This document shows, in pieces, positions 1-6,177 of a stretch of DNA of 8,768 nucleotides (the stretch's first letter is position 1; each line of letters opens with the position of its first letter). Under the pieces are notes generated by a model. It saw only the letters and a program-made list of their open reading frames with translations, was not told the DNA's origin and did not search any database. The stretch comes from Anaerolineales bacterium (GTDB lineage Bacteria > Chloroflexota > Anaerolineae > Anaerolineales > DRMV01): contig JALUBW010000212.1 in assembly GCA_027044735.1 (NCBI GenBank), forward strand, positions 1 through 8,768, written 5' to 3'. Both the position numbers and the translations under genes were made by a program.

Positions 1-90
1 TCTGCGCCTCTGCTTTCTCTGCGCCTCTGCGTTACCCTTGGCGTCCTTAGCGTTACCCTCTGCGCTAATCCGTGCAATCTGTGGTTTTCA
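1..90. repeat. Degenerate CTCTGCG-type intergenic repeat (edge of a longer tract)
   Basis: This non-coding stretch is built of imperfect short units. TCTGCGCCTCTGC occurs at 1-13 and again at 18-30. GCGTTACCCT occurs at 29-38 and 50-59, 21 bases apart. TCTGCGC recurs at 59-65, and the tract ends in a related segment, roughly CGTGCAATCTGTGG (71-84). The tract is probably cut by the left edge of the window. I recognise this style of sequence (phrases like 'ctctgcgtcctctgcggtt') from intergenic regions of several environmental phyla including Chloroflexi; that is memory of pattern, not a search result. It lies beyond the terminator of the HIT gene and shows no coding potential. Confidence 0.7.
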
Positions 91-98
91 TCCTTGAC

Positions 99-136
99 AA
101 AAAAGAACATGCGGCGTTACGTTGCCGCATGTTCTT
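99..136 (-). terminator. Rho-independent terminator of the HIT gene, overlapping its 3' end
   Basis: A perfect 13-bp inverted repeat, AAGAACATGCGGC (103-115) and GCCGCATGTTCTT (124-136), encloses an 8-base loop (116-123). Read on the minus strand the stem is followed by six T residues (104-99). This is a standard intrinsic terminator for the minus-strand gene. The gene's stop codon (119-117) lies in the loop, so one arm of the stem also codes for the last residues. Confidence 0.88.
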
Positions 137-632
137 GAGGTGCACCGTGCAAAGCAATCCACGCGGAATGCACCCGCTTGTAGGTATCCTCAAGGGCTTC
201 GGGGAGCACGCGCGTGTGCGCTAAGGTGGACATGAAGTTGGTATCGCCCGACCAGCGCGGCACCACGTGCATGTGCAGGTGGGCAGCGATGCCCGCGCCC
301 GCGGCCGCGCCCAAGTTCATCCCCACGTTGAACGCTTGCGGGTGGTAAACCTTGCGGAGCACAGCAATGGCCTGCACGGTGAGTTCCATCATTTCCGCGC
401 GCGTCGCCGCCTCCAGCGCGGCGAGGTCGGATTCGTGCTTGTAAGGAATCACCATCAGGTGCCCGGTGGTGTAAGGGTAGCGGTTGAGCATTACAAAAGC
501 CCGCTGGCCGCGATACACGATCAAATTCTCCGGCCCGTCCTCATGTTCCAAAGCCTTGCAAAACACGCAGCCGGGCTCGTTGAAATGATTTTCAATGTAC
601 TCCATCCTCCACGGCGACCAAAGGTACTCCAT
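117..632 (-). CDS. HIT family nucleotide hydrolase/phosphorylase (Ap4A phosphorylase-like)
   Basis: This 171-residue cytoplasmic protein belongs to the histidine-triad superfamily, which hydrolyses or phosphorolyses nucleotide-phosphate substrates such as diadenosine tetraphosphate (Ap4A) through a histidine nucleotidyl intermediate. The triad HLHMHVV is at residues 118-124, with H118, H120 and H122; H120 is the expected nucleophile. An N-terminal CVFC pair (C22, C25) fits a metal site, and the opening MEYLWSPWRMEYI resembles the Ap4A-phosphorylase-like HIT branch typified by mycobacterial Rv2613c. The start at 632 is chosen over the one at 695 because homology begins at MEYLW and a GAGG ribosome site sits five bases upstream; the extra 21 residues look unrelated. 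The gene is single, with its own promoter and terminator, and is divergent from the histidine kinase. Exact substrate is not decided by sequence. Confidence 0.92.
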   Translation of the reverse strand: MEYLWSPWRMEYIENHFNEPGCVFCKALEHEDGPENLIVYRGQRAFVMLNRYPYTTGHLMVIPYKHESDLAALEAATRAEMMELTVQAIAVLRKVYHPQAFNVGMNLGAAAGAGIAAHLHMHVVPRWSGDTNFMSTLAHTRVLPEALEDTYKRVHSAWIALHGAPQEHAAT

Positions 633-644
633 GTTTGCCTCGCT

Positions 645-657
645 GCAAAATTTTTGC
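645..657. promoter_or_regulatory. 13-base dyad in the HIT gene leader, possible operator
   Basis: GCAAAA-T-TTTTGC is a perfect 6-bp dyad around one base. It lies just upstream of the HIT ribosome site and downstream of the predicted transcription start. The centre is too short for an RNA hairpin, so if functional it would be a DNA-binding site. AT-rich dyads of this size can occur by chance. Confidence 0.2.
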
Positions 658-676
658 GCCACCCATGCGCAGAATA

Positions 677-684
677 ATTTTACC
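677..684 (-). promoter_or_regulatory. Predicted -10 promoter element for the HIT gene
   Basis: Read on the minus strand, GGTAAAAT places a TAAAAT -10 hexamer at 682-677. Transcription would start near 670, giving a leader of about 38 bases before the start codon at 632. No convincing -35 hexamer is visible at the usual distance. The element resembles the TAAAAT and TACAAT boxes upstream of the kinase and glycosylase genes. Confidence 0.45.
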
Positions 685-793
685 CCATTTCTCAACAGTT
701 CGCCTCACGGCAAACCGCCGCCTCAGCATTACAACACCACTTCACCCGCCGCGCAGATGAAGCCCTTTACCCCAAATCATGTGACAACCGTCA

Positions 794-802
794 TGGTAAA
801 AT
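794..802 (+). promoter_or_regulatory. Extended -10 promoter of the kinase gene, predicted leaderless
   Basis: TGGTAAAAT combines an extended TGn element (794-796) with a -10 hexamer TAAAAT (797-802). The hexamer ends seven bases before the ATG at 809, so transcription should start at or next to the A of the start codon. No Shine-Dalgarno sequence precedes the ATG (ATACCCCC lies between), which agrees with a leaderless mRNA. No good -35 is visible. A short dyad TGAC-AACC-GTCA (782-793) lies immediately upstream. Confidence 0.55.
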
Positions 803-808
803 ACCCCC

Positions 809-2230
809 ATGCTTGCCGACCAAGTGCGCCATTGGTTTGAAATAAACCGCCCCCTAATGCTGTTCGTTTACGGGCAAGTGCTGTTTGTGATGGGGATAGC
901 CATCCTATTTCAAACTCGGCGCTATTCAAGGCTTGCACTGGCGCGCAGTATGCCGTGGCTGGCCGCTTTTGGCATTTTGCAAGGGTTTTACGAATGGGGG
1001 AACTTTTTCTTGCCGCTTCAGGCCCCATACACACACGCAAGCGCGCTAACCGCACTTGAGGCAATCCAAGTATTTCTGCTCGCGGCATCGTTCGCTTCCC
1101 TATTCCAATTCGGCGTCACACTTTCCGCCCCATTCCCAAAGGGATGGGAATGGGTAAGAAAACTCCCATTCATCGTATGGTTAGCATGGGTAACCATACC
1201 GTTTTACCTTGACCTCGCCCTGCGGCAAGACGTTTCCGAATGGAAGTGGATAGCCGAAACCACAGCGCGCTACTTCATGGGATTCCCGGGCGCCGTTATG
1301 GCCGCATGGGGGCTTAGAAAGCAAGCAAAGTTGCGACTGCTTCCCCTTGAACTCCCCACGATCTACAACTTGCTGCGGATAGCGGGAGCATCGCTTTTAG
1401 CCTACGGCGTGCTGGCAGGATTGGTCGTCTCGCCCCCACACTTCCCGTTCTCGCTGATGGATGCCCTCACTTTCCAACGGCTTTTCATCCTGCCCGTAGA
1501 AGCCTATCAAACCGCAGTGGTGCTTGTGCTTTCGGTTGCCGTAATTTTAGGGCTTGAAGTGTTTGAATTTGAAACCGACCGTCTGATTGAGCGAATGGAA
1601 CAAGCGCAAGTAGCCGCCATTGAGCGCGAGCGCATTGCCCGTGACCTGCACGATGGAGCAATCCAAAAAGTTTACGCCGCCGGTTTAGTAGCACAAGCCC
1701 TGAGAAACAAGGTGGACGACGAAGAAATTGCCGCCGACCTTGACCGGCTTATGGACGGGATTAACGAAGCCATTGCCGAACTCCGCCATTTTCTAAAAGA
1801 CCTAAGCGAAGAACCCGAAACGCTTGACCTTGCAGGAGCGCTTGAGCGATTGGTGGACGAAGCACGACGCATTTCGGGCACTGAAATCTACCTTGAAACA
1901 GAAGGGGAAATACCTTCGCTGTCGCCCGAAGCCACAACCCACATCCTTTCGTTCACCCGCGAAGCCCTCTCAAATGCAATCCGCCACGCGCGCAGCCCTC
2001 TTATTGAAGTGCGCTTGCGCCGAATCAAAGACGAAAACAGCGACCTGCTAAAACTGGAAATCCAAGACCACGGAGTCGGCCTACCCAACCCCGTTGACCC
2101 CGGCTATGGGCTGAGAAATATGCAAGATAGAGCCCACCTGCTCGGCGGCAAATTCAAACTAAATTCATCCCGCTCCGGCACGCTTGTAACGCTTGAAGTG
2201 CCATTAGGAGAGGAATGGGAGGTAGTATGA
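809..2230 (+). CDS. Multi-membrane-span sensor histidine kinase, NarL-type (HisKA_3)
   Basis: This 473-residue protein is the sensor of a two-component system. An N-terminal half of about 250 residues carries roughly six or seven hydrophobic segments (near 16-34, 47-66, 82-104, 118-138, 155-168, 190-208 and 224-250) and matches no sensor domain I can name. A coiled linker (252-275) leads to the HisKA_3 dimerisation box, ERERIARDLHDGAIQ, with phospho-acceptor H281 and Q286. The HATPase_c domain follows: N-box N389 (REALSNAIRHA), G1 box D420-x-G422-x-G424, and GYGLRNMQDRA from 432. The signal is probably sensed in or at the membrane, since no large extracellular domain is visible. The start at 809 has no ribosome site but sits at a predicted transcription start. 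The stop overlaps the regulator's start as ATGA, so the two are translationally coupled. Confidence 0.93.
   Translation: MLADQVRHWFEINRPLMLFVYGQVLFVMGIAILFQTRRYSRLALARSMPWLAAFGILQGFYEWGNFFLPLQAPYTHASALTALEAIQVFLLAASFASLFQFGVTLSAPFPKGWEWVRKLPFIVWLAWVTIPFYLDLALRQDVSEWKWIAETTARYFMGFPGAVMAAWGLRKQAKLRLLPLELPTIYNLLRIAGASLLAYGVLAGLVVSPPHFPFSLMDALTFQRLFILPVEAYQTAVVLVLSVAVILGLEVFEFETDRLIERMEQAQVAAIERERIARDLHDGAIQKVYAAGLVAQALRNKVDDEEIAADLDRLMDGINEAIAELRHFLKDLSEEPETLDLAGALERLVDEARRISGTEIYLETEGEIPSLSPEATTHILSFTREALSNAIRHARSPLIEVRLRRIKDENSDLLKLEIQDHGVGLPNPVDPGYGLRNMQDRAHLLGGKFKLNSSRSGTLVTLEVPLGEEWEVV
2206..2223 (+). promoter_or_regulatory. Two ribosome sites choosing between two regulator starts
   Basis: AGGAGAGG (2206-2213) could serve an ATG at 2215, and GGAGGT (2218-2223) could serve an ATG at 2227. 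I favour 2227 because it forms a four-base ATGA overlap with the kinase stop and because the receiver domain homology starts with MRKTRLLIVDD. Use of 2215 would only add four residues (MGGS). Confidence 0.6.
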
Positions 2231-2898
2231 GAAAGACTCGCTTGTTGATAGTGGACGACCACGAAGTGGTGCGCATAGGGTTGCGCACCCTTTTGGATGC
2301 CGAGGCAGATATGGAAGTGGTCGCCGAAGCATCATCGGCAAACGAAGCCCTGATGCAAGTAGAGCGCTATAGGCCGGATGTTGTTATCATGGACGTGAGG
2401 CTAAAAGGCCAAAGCGGCCTTGAAGCCTGCCGGTTGATCCGTCAACGGCATCCGGAAACTCAAGTCATCATTCTCACCTCGTATTTGAACGAGGAATTTA
2501 TCTCACACGCCCTTCGCGTAGGCGCCGCGGGCTATTTGCTCAAAGAAGTGGGTAGCAGCGAACTTGTGCGGGCAATTCGCAACGCCGCCTCCGGCAAAGC
2601 CGCGTTTGATCCCCATACCGCCAGCCGTATGGCTGCACGCCTGCGTCGTTTGGAAATGAACATGGAAGAAAGCGCCTTCAAAGGGCTTTCGGGACGCGAG
2701 ATGGAAGTGCTGGAACTGGTTTCAAAAGGCAAAAGCAACCGCGAAATCGCCGAAAAACTCAGCCTTAGCCAAGGCACGGTGCGCAATTATGTTTCCTCCA
2801 TCATGGAAAAACTCGGAATGCGCAACCGCATAGAACTCGCCACTTATGCTGTCAAGCACAACATCTCCGAGTGGATGCCGGATATAAACGCCGATTAG
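2227..2898 (+). CDS. NarL/FixJ-type response regulator with LuxR helix-turn-helix
   Basis: This 223-residue cytoplasmic DNA-binding protein is the expected partner of the kinase just upstream. The receiver domain spans about residues 4-120, with acidic pocket D10/D11, phospho-acceptor D56 (VVIMDVRL), T84 and K106 (YLLKEVG). The C-terminal LuxR-type DNA-binding domain spans about 150-212 with the typical pattern LSGREMEVLELVSKGKSNRE followed by IAEKLSLSQGTVRNYVSSI. Every phosphorylation residue is present, so it should be activated by phosphoryl transfer from H281 of the kinase. The four-base overlap supports a matched pair made in similar amounts. Target promoters cannot be read from the sequence; family members often act on neighbouring genes. 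Confidence 0.95.
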   Translation: MRKTRLLIVDDHEVVRIGLRTLLDAEADMEVVAEASSANEALMQVERYRPDVVIMDVRLKGQSGLEACRLIRQRHPETQVIILTSYLNEEFISHALRVGAAGYLLKEVGSSELVRAIRNAASGKAAFDPHTASRMAARLRRLEMNMEESAFKGLSGREMEVLELVSKGKSNREIAEKLSLSQGTVRNYVSSIMEKLGMRNRIELATYAVKHNISEWMPDINAD

Positions 2899-2902
2899 CG
2901 CT

Positions 2903-2927
2903 CACCGCTACACATTGGTGTAGGGTG
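2903..2927 (+). other. 3' hairpin just after the response regulator gene
   Basis: CTACAC (2908-2913) and GTGTAG (2918-2923) form a perfect 6-bp stem with an ATTG tetraloop. The stem extends by CACC (2903-2906) with GGTG (2924-2927) if G2907 is bulged, giving ten pairs. It starts five bases past the stop codon. No T-run follows, so it is not a standard terminator. It may protect the mRNA 3' end or be chance. Confidence 0.4.
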
Positions 2928-3017
2928 GCACATCGGGCAAAGAGCCAATTTGCTAAAAAGGCAACATTTTCTGCGTAGTCCATAAGATCAGCGCTTTTCT
3001 TCCCCACCTCTAAATGT

Positions 3018-3049
3018 AAAAGCCCGCGGCTTTCACCGCGGGCTTTTTT
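3018..3049 (+). terminator. GC-rich intrinsic terminator between convergent genes
   Basis: AAAAGCCCGCGG (3018-3029) pairs perfectly with CCGCGGGCTTTT (3036-3047) around a six-base loop and runs into six T residues (3044-3049). It ends transcription of the kinase-regulator pair. On the minus strand the same stem is followed by TTTT, so it may also stop the convergent lipoprotein gene, whose stop codon is 24 bases away. The strand given is the one with the longer T-run. Confidence 0.92.
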
Positions 3050-3072
3050 GTCTTCGTTCAGATGGCGTCAGC

Positions 3073-4521
3073 CTATCCGCCGTGCGCCTCCGACCAGTAT
3101 TCTTCAGCCTGCTTTTGCAGGTCTTTCAGGAGTTGAGGAATTTGGTCGGGCTTGAAGTCTTTTTGGAAGATCTTAGCCACAGTTTGAGAAAGGGCTTGCC
3201 GCACCGAGTTCCAAGAAACATCAGCCGGCTCGAACCTGCCGTAGCCTTTCTCAACTGCTTCGCGCGCTGCCTCCCACTGCGGGTGAGTCTTGATGTAGTC
3301 CGCCAAGTACTTGACGGTGGACTTGCGGGTCGGGAAGTAACCGCTCGCCTCAACCCACTTGGCTTGATTCTGCGGGGAAGTGAACCACTTGATGAACAGC
3401 CACGAAGCCAACTGCTGAGCAGGCGTGGCCTTTACAATCGCCATTGAAGGCCCGTAAATATCTATTACGGGGTGCCCAACCTTGGACGGGAACGGAATAA
3501 GCGTCCACTCGTCTTTGGAGTTGGCCTTCTTCATAGCGCTCTGCTGGTAAGGAATACCAGCCGTGCTGCTGGTGGTAAACAAGGCTTGGCGGGTGGCAAA
3601 TTCAGAGTTGTGGTAGCGGGTAGAACCAGACCAAGCGCAGCCGCTATCGTACAAGTCTTTCAAGTAAGTAAGGGCTTCTTTCACTTGCGGCGTATCAAAG
3701 GTGTATTTGCCGCTGGCGTCGGTGATATCGCCGCCAAACGCCCAGATCCACCCAGAAATGGCAGAAGCGCCGGAGGTGACAATGTAACCGCCAGTGCCGT
3801 CGTTGTCGGAATTGTCATCGGAGTTGTTGGCCTGCGCCGCAGCGCAACTCTGCTCTTTGAACTCCTCAACAGTTTGAGGCGGCTTGTCAAAGCCAAGTTC
3901 CTTCGCCCAAGTGACATTGTAGAACATCATCTGAGCCGAGCGCTGCACAGGGAAACCAAGGCGCTTGCCGTTGATAACATCCTGATTCCAAAACACAGGG
4001 TAAAAATCTTGCTGATCAGTTTTGCTCAGGCCATACACGGGGTCGTTGATGTATTTGTTCATGTCAACGATGACGCCACCGGCCTGATCCCAAGCGGCCA
4101 TTTGGTTGTTATAGCCGACCACAATGTTGGGCAAATCGCCGGAGTTGATAGCGGCGTTCATCTTGTTAAAAACATCACTGTAGTGGCCTTGGTTGATAGC
4201 CTTCACAGTGATGCCCCACTTGTTGGTGGAGTTGAACTCATCCACCATCTGCTGGAAGCGATCGCCCGTGCCGCGCGACCACACATGCCACAAAGTGATG
4301 GTCACGCCCTGCAAATCCTCAGGCTTGACCCCCAGCGGGCTTTGAGGTTGGGTTGGCGCCTGAGTAGCAGCGGGCTTTTTCGTCGGCGCGGGCGCCTGCG
4401 TAGCCGCGGGGGCTTTAGTCGCCGGTGCGGCCGTGGGCGTTGCCTTGCCGCACGCGGTCAACACCGCCGGAAGCACAAACGCCACCAAAATCAACAATGC
4501 GAGAATTTTCTTACCTCTCAT
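3073..4521 (-). CDS. ABC transporter carbohydrate-binding lipoprotein (extracellular family 1)
   Basis: This 482-residue protein should be the surface-anchored substrate-binding component of an ABC importer, most likely for a sugar or oligosaccharide. A type II signal peptide (residues 1-23, KK then a hydrophobic core) ends in the lipobox LTAC, with lipid-modified C24. A low-complexity Ala/Pro/Thr/Lys linker runs to about residue 62. The binding domain follows, beginning VTITLWHVWSRG and ending near 475, with family features such as FNKMNAAINSGDLPNIVVGY and YGPSMAIVKATPAQ. An Asp/Asn-rich loop (233-245) and two cysteines (C226, C295) stand out. The start at 4521 was chosen because the signal peptide begins there and a strong AAAGGAGGAGG site lies six bases upstream. 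No permease or ATPase gene is visible nearby, so its membrane partners must lie elsewhere. Substrate is not determinable from sequence. Confidence 0.92.
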   Translation of the reverse strand: MRGKKILALLILVAFVLPAVLTACGKATPTAAPATKAPAATQAPAPTKKPAATQAPTQPQSPLGVKPEDLQGVTITLWHVWSRGTGDRFQQMVDEFNSTNKWGITVKAINQGHYSDVFNKMNAAINSGDLPNIVVGYNNQMAAWDQAGGVIVDMNKYINDPVYGLSKTDQQDFYPVFWNQDVINGKRLGFPVQRSAQMMFYNVTWAKELGFDKPPQTVEEFKEQSCAAAQANNSDDNSDNDGTGGYIVTSGASAISGWIWAFGGDITDASGKYTFDTPQVKEALTYLKDLYDSGCAWSGSTRYHNSEFATRQALFTTSSTAGIPYQQSAMKKANSKDEWTLIPFPSKVGHPVIDIYGPSMAIVKATPAQQLASWLFIKWFTSPQNQAKWVEASGYFPTRKSTVKYLADYIKTHPQWEAAREAVEKGYGRFEPADVSWNSVRQALSQTVAKIFQKDFKPDQIPQLLKDLQKQAEEYWSEAHGG

Positions 4522-4527
4522 ATTCTG

Positions 4528-4538
4528 CCTCCTCCTTT
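4528..4538 (-). promoter_or_regulatory. Strong ribosome binding site of the lipoprotein gene
   Basis: Read on the minus strand, AAAGGAGGAGG precedes CAGAAT and the ATG at 4521. It is one of the strongest such sites in the window and fixes the start at the signal peptide rather than 25 codons upstream. It suggests high translation, as expected for an abundant binding protein. Confidence 0.8.
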
Positions 4539-4556
4539 GCAGAGAGAACGGATATG

Positions 4557-4585
4557 GGCGCTTTTTAGCGCCTTGACGCTTTTTA
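4557..4585 (-). promoter_or_regulatory. Leader hairpin and direct repeat at the lipoprotein promoter
   Basis: GGCGCT (4557-4562) and AGCGCC (4567-4572) form a perfect 6-bp stem with a four-base loop. The 9-mer CGCTTTTTA occurs twice (4559-4567 and 4577-4585), 18 bases apart. Both lie around and just downstream of the predicted transcription start. They could be an mRNA 5' stem or a direct-repeat operator for sugar-dependent control. No regulator is identified. Confidence 0.35.
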
Positions 4586-4586
4586 A

Positions 4587-4595
4587 AGTCTACCA
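4587..4595 (-). promoter_or_regulatory. Candidate extended -10 promoter of the lipoprotein gene
   Basis: On the minus strand TGGTAGACT (4595-4587) has the same TGG-TA layout as the TGGTAAAAT and TGGTACAAT promoters elsewhere in the window, though the hexamer TAGACT is a weaker match. It would start transcription near 4580, leaving a leader of about 60 bases. No clear -35 is seen. Confidence 0.35.
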
Positions 4596-4682
4596 CGATT
4601 TTCCCTTTGCGGCGGGTGACGGTTGTCCTTCTTTACCCCCAACCCCTTTGCTGAATTGCCCAACCTGCCAAATTCACTCACA

Positions 4683-4691
4683 TGGTACAAT
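4683..4691 (+). promoter_or_regulatory. Extended -10 promoter of the glycosylase-fabI operon
   Basis: TGGTACAAT has the extended TGn element followed by the -10 hexamer TACAAT (4686-4691). Transcription would begin near 4698, giving a leader of about 35 bases before the ATG at 4733. The preceding CA makes CATGGTAnAAT common to this promoter and that of the kinase gene. A -35 is not evident. Confidence 0.55.
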
Positions 4692-4732
4692 TTCCCAACC
4701 ACTTATGCCAAACCCGTTTCAGTACAGGCGTT

Positions 4733-5356
4733 ATGGAACGCATTTCACGGGAATTTTTCGCAAGGCCGACTTTGGAAGTGGCGCGCAACCTCTTGGGAGC
4801 GCGCTTGGTGCATGTGGAAGATGACGGCACGCGCACGGCGGGCATAATCATAGAAACCGAAGCATACATCGGCGAAGAAGATTTGGGCTGCCATGCCCGC
4901 TCAGGCAAAACTCCCCGCACAGCCGTCATGTACGGTCCCCCCGGCCACGCCTACGTCTATTTCACCTACGGGATGCACTGGCTTTTCAACATAGTCACCG
5001 AGCGCGAAGGCTTCCCCGCCGCGGTGCTGGTGCGGGCGCTGTGGCCTACCGAGGGGCTGGAACGCATAGCCTCCCGCCGCGCCGGCAGACCACCCAAAGA
5101 ATGGGCAAACGGCCCCGCAAAACTGTGCTATGCCTTGGGCATTGACGGCAAGTTCAACGGATTAGACCTCTGTGCGCCCAATTCAACGCTGTTTGTGGAA
5201 TTCGGCGTCTCATTTCCCGAAGAAAGCGTTACTCGCGGGCCGCGCGTGGGGTTAAACACAGTGCCGGAGCCGTGGAAAAGCATCCCCTGGCGGTTCCTCG
5301 TACATCCAAAGGTGCTTGAACAGCGCTTTCCCATCCTAACTGTGAAGGAGGAATAA
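4733..5356 (+). CDS. 3-methyladenine DNA glycosylase, AAG/MPG family
   Basis: This 207-residue base excision repair enzyme removes alkylated and deaminated purines (3-methyladenine, hypoxanthine and similar) by flipping the base and cutting the N-glycosidic bond. The length fits bacterial members. By alignment from memory with human AAG: ETEAY (41-45) supplies catalytic E43 (E125) and Y45 (Y127); H54 matches H136; YVYFTYGM (74-81) gives the base-flipping Y79 (Y162); N86 matches N169; R101 matches R182. [12 protein letters not shown] (from about residue 124) and a later GPRVG are further family marks. The start at 4733 is preferred over 4682 because homology begins at MERISREFF; the upstream option would overlap the -10 promoter. 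A weak AGG lies upstream. It is first in an operon: fabI starts five bases after its stop. Confidence 0.95.
   Translation: MERISREFFARPTLEVARNLLGARLVHVEDDGTRTAGIIIETEAYIGEEDLGCHARSGKTPRTAVMYGPPGHAYVYFTYGMHWLFNIVTEREGFPAAVLVRALWPTEGLERIASRRAGRPPKEWANGPAKLCYALGIDGKFNGLDLCAPNSTLFVEFGVSFPEESVTRGPRVGLNTVPEPWKSIPWRFLVHPKVLEQRFPILTVKEE
5345..5351 (+). promoter_or_regulatory. fabI ribosome site inside the end of the glycosylase gene
   Basis: AAGGAGG, a consensus Shine-Dalgarno sequence, lies in the last codons of the glycosylase gene, ten bases before the fabI ATG. It indicates that fabI is translated from the shared transcript, probably at a higher rate than the upstream gene with its weak site. 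Confidence 0.8.
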
Positions 5357-5361
5357 CGAAA

Positions 5362-6174
5362 ATGGGTCTGCTTGAAGGCAAAAAAGCATTGGTTTTTGGC
5401 GTTGCCAACAACCGCTCCATCGCTTGGGGTATTGCCCAAGCATTGCACCGCGAAGGAGCAACGCTCGGGATAAGTTACGCCGTGCCCGCGCTGGAACGGC
5501 GCGTGCGCCCGCTGGCCGAATCCATCGGCTGCGAATTTGTTGAACAATGTGACCTCACCAAAGACGATGAAATTGAAGCCATCACCGCCAAAGCCAAAGA
5601 CCACTTCGGTCAAATTGACATCCTCATCCACGCAGTGGCCTACGCCGAACGCGAAGACCTCGCCCGCCCCTACTACCAAACGAGCAGGCAGGGCTTTTTG
5701 ACCGCAATGGAAGTGAGCGTCTATTCGCTGACGGCGTTGGCGCGCGCCTTCCAACCCCTGATGCCCGAAGGCGGCAGCATAATCACCATGACCTACTACG
5801 GCGGCGTCAAAGCCGTGCCGCACTACAACGTCATGGGCGTCGCCAAAGCCGCGCTGGAATCCAGTGTCCGCTACCTTGCCTACGACCTCGGCAAAATGGG
5901 GATACGCGTCAATGCCATTTCCGCCGGGCCAATCCGCACGCTTTCCGCCGCGGGCATTTCGGGCTTCCGCAGCCTTTATAAAACCATTTTGGAACTTTCG
6001 CCCATCAAGGCCGAAATCAGCACGATAGACATCGGCAACGCCGCGGTTTTCCTCTCCTCCGACTGGGCGCGGCGCATCACCGGCGAAGTGCTGTATGTGG
6101 ATAACGGCTACAACATCATGGGCTTCCCCGATCCCGAAGCACTGCCCAAGTTGGCAGAACAGTTGAAAGGCTAA
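5362..6174 (+). CDS. fabI: Enoyl-[acyl-carrier-protein] reductase (NADH), FabI type
   Basis: This 270-residue cytoplasmic short-chain dehydrogenase catalyses the last step of each fatty-acid elongation cycle, reducing trans-2-enoyl-ACP with NAD(P)H. The cofactor-binding turn [13 protein letters not shown] is at 13-25. The catalytic set aligns with E. coli Y146, Y156 and K163 as Y145, Y155 and K162 ([20 protein letters not shown]). [13 protein letters not shown] (187-199) is the FabI substrate loop, and the C-terminal DNGYNIMGF is typical. Length matches the family. Residue 93, which aligns with E. coli G93 (a triclosan-contact site), is alanine, as is normal in some bacteria such as Staphylococcus aureus, so no resistance is implied. 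It sits between the glycosylase (5-base gap) and a bactofilin (3-base gap), with no other fatty acid synthesis gene nearby. Confidence 0.96.
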   Translation: MGLLEGKKALVFGVANNRSIAWGIAQALHREGATLGISYAVPALERRVRPLAESIGCEFVEQCDLTKDDEIEAITAKAKDHFGQIDILIHAVAYAEREDLARPYYQTSRQGFLTAMEVSVYSLTALARAFQPLMPEGGSIITMTYYGGVKAVPHYNVMGVAKAALESSVRYLAYDLGKMGIRVNAISAGPIRTLSAAGISGFRSLYKTILELSPIKAEISTIDIGNAAVFLSSDWARRITGEVLYVDNGYNIMGFPDPEALPKLAEQLKG

Positions 6175-6177
6175 ACC

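Noticed and set aside
1..90. CRISPR array
   Set aside because: The repeat units are short, degenerate and overlapping, with no uniform repeat and unique spacers and no cas gene in the window.
633..695. Longer HIT protein start with 21 extra residues
   Set aside because: The added segment would begin upstream of the predicted -10 element, and the family sequence starts at MEYLW, which has its own ribosome site.
4682..4732. Longer glycosylase start (MVQFPNHL...)
   Set aside because: The ATG at 4682 lies within the promoter element itself, has no ribosome site and adds residues not belonging to the family.
3472..4824. A 450-codon open frame on the plus strand opposite the lipoprotein gene
   Set aside because: It is antisense to a clear lipoprotein with signal peptide and strong ribosome site. 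Its translation is rich in Arg, His and Val with no recognisable domain, and it runs through two promoter regions into the glycosylase gene. It is a by-product of codon bias.
5638..5640. Alanine at the FabI position equivalent to E. coli G93, possible triclosan resistance
   Set aside because: Alanine is the natural residue here in some sensitive FabI proteins, for example S. aureus A95. The known resistance changes are to other residues, so resistance cannot be claimed.
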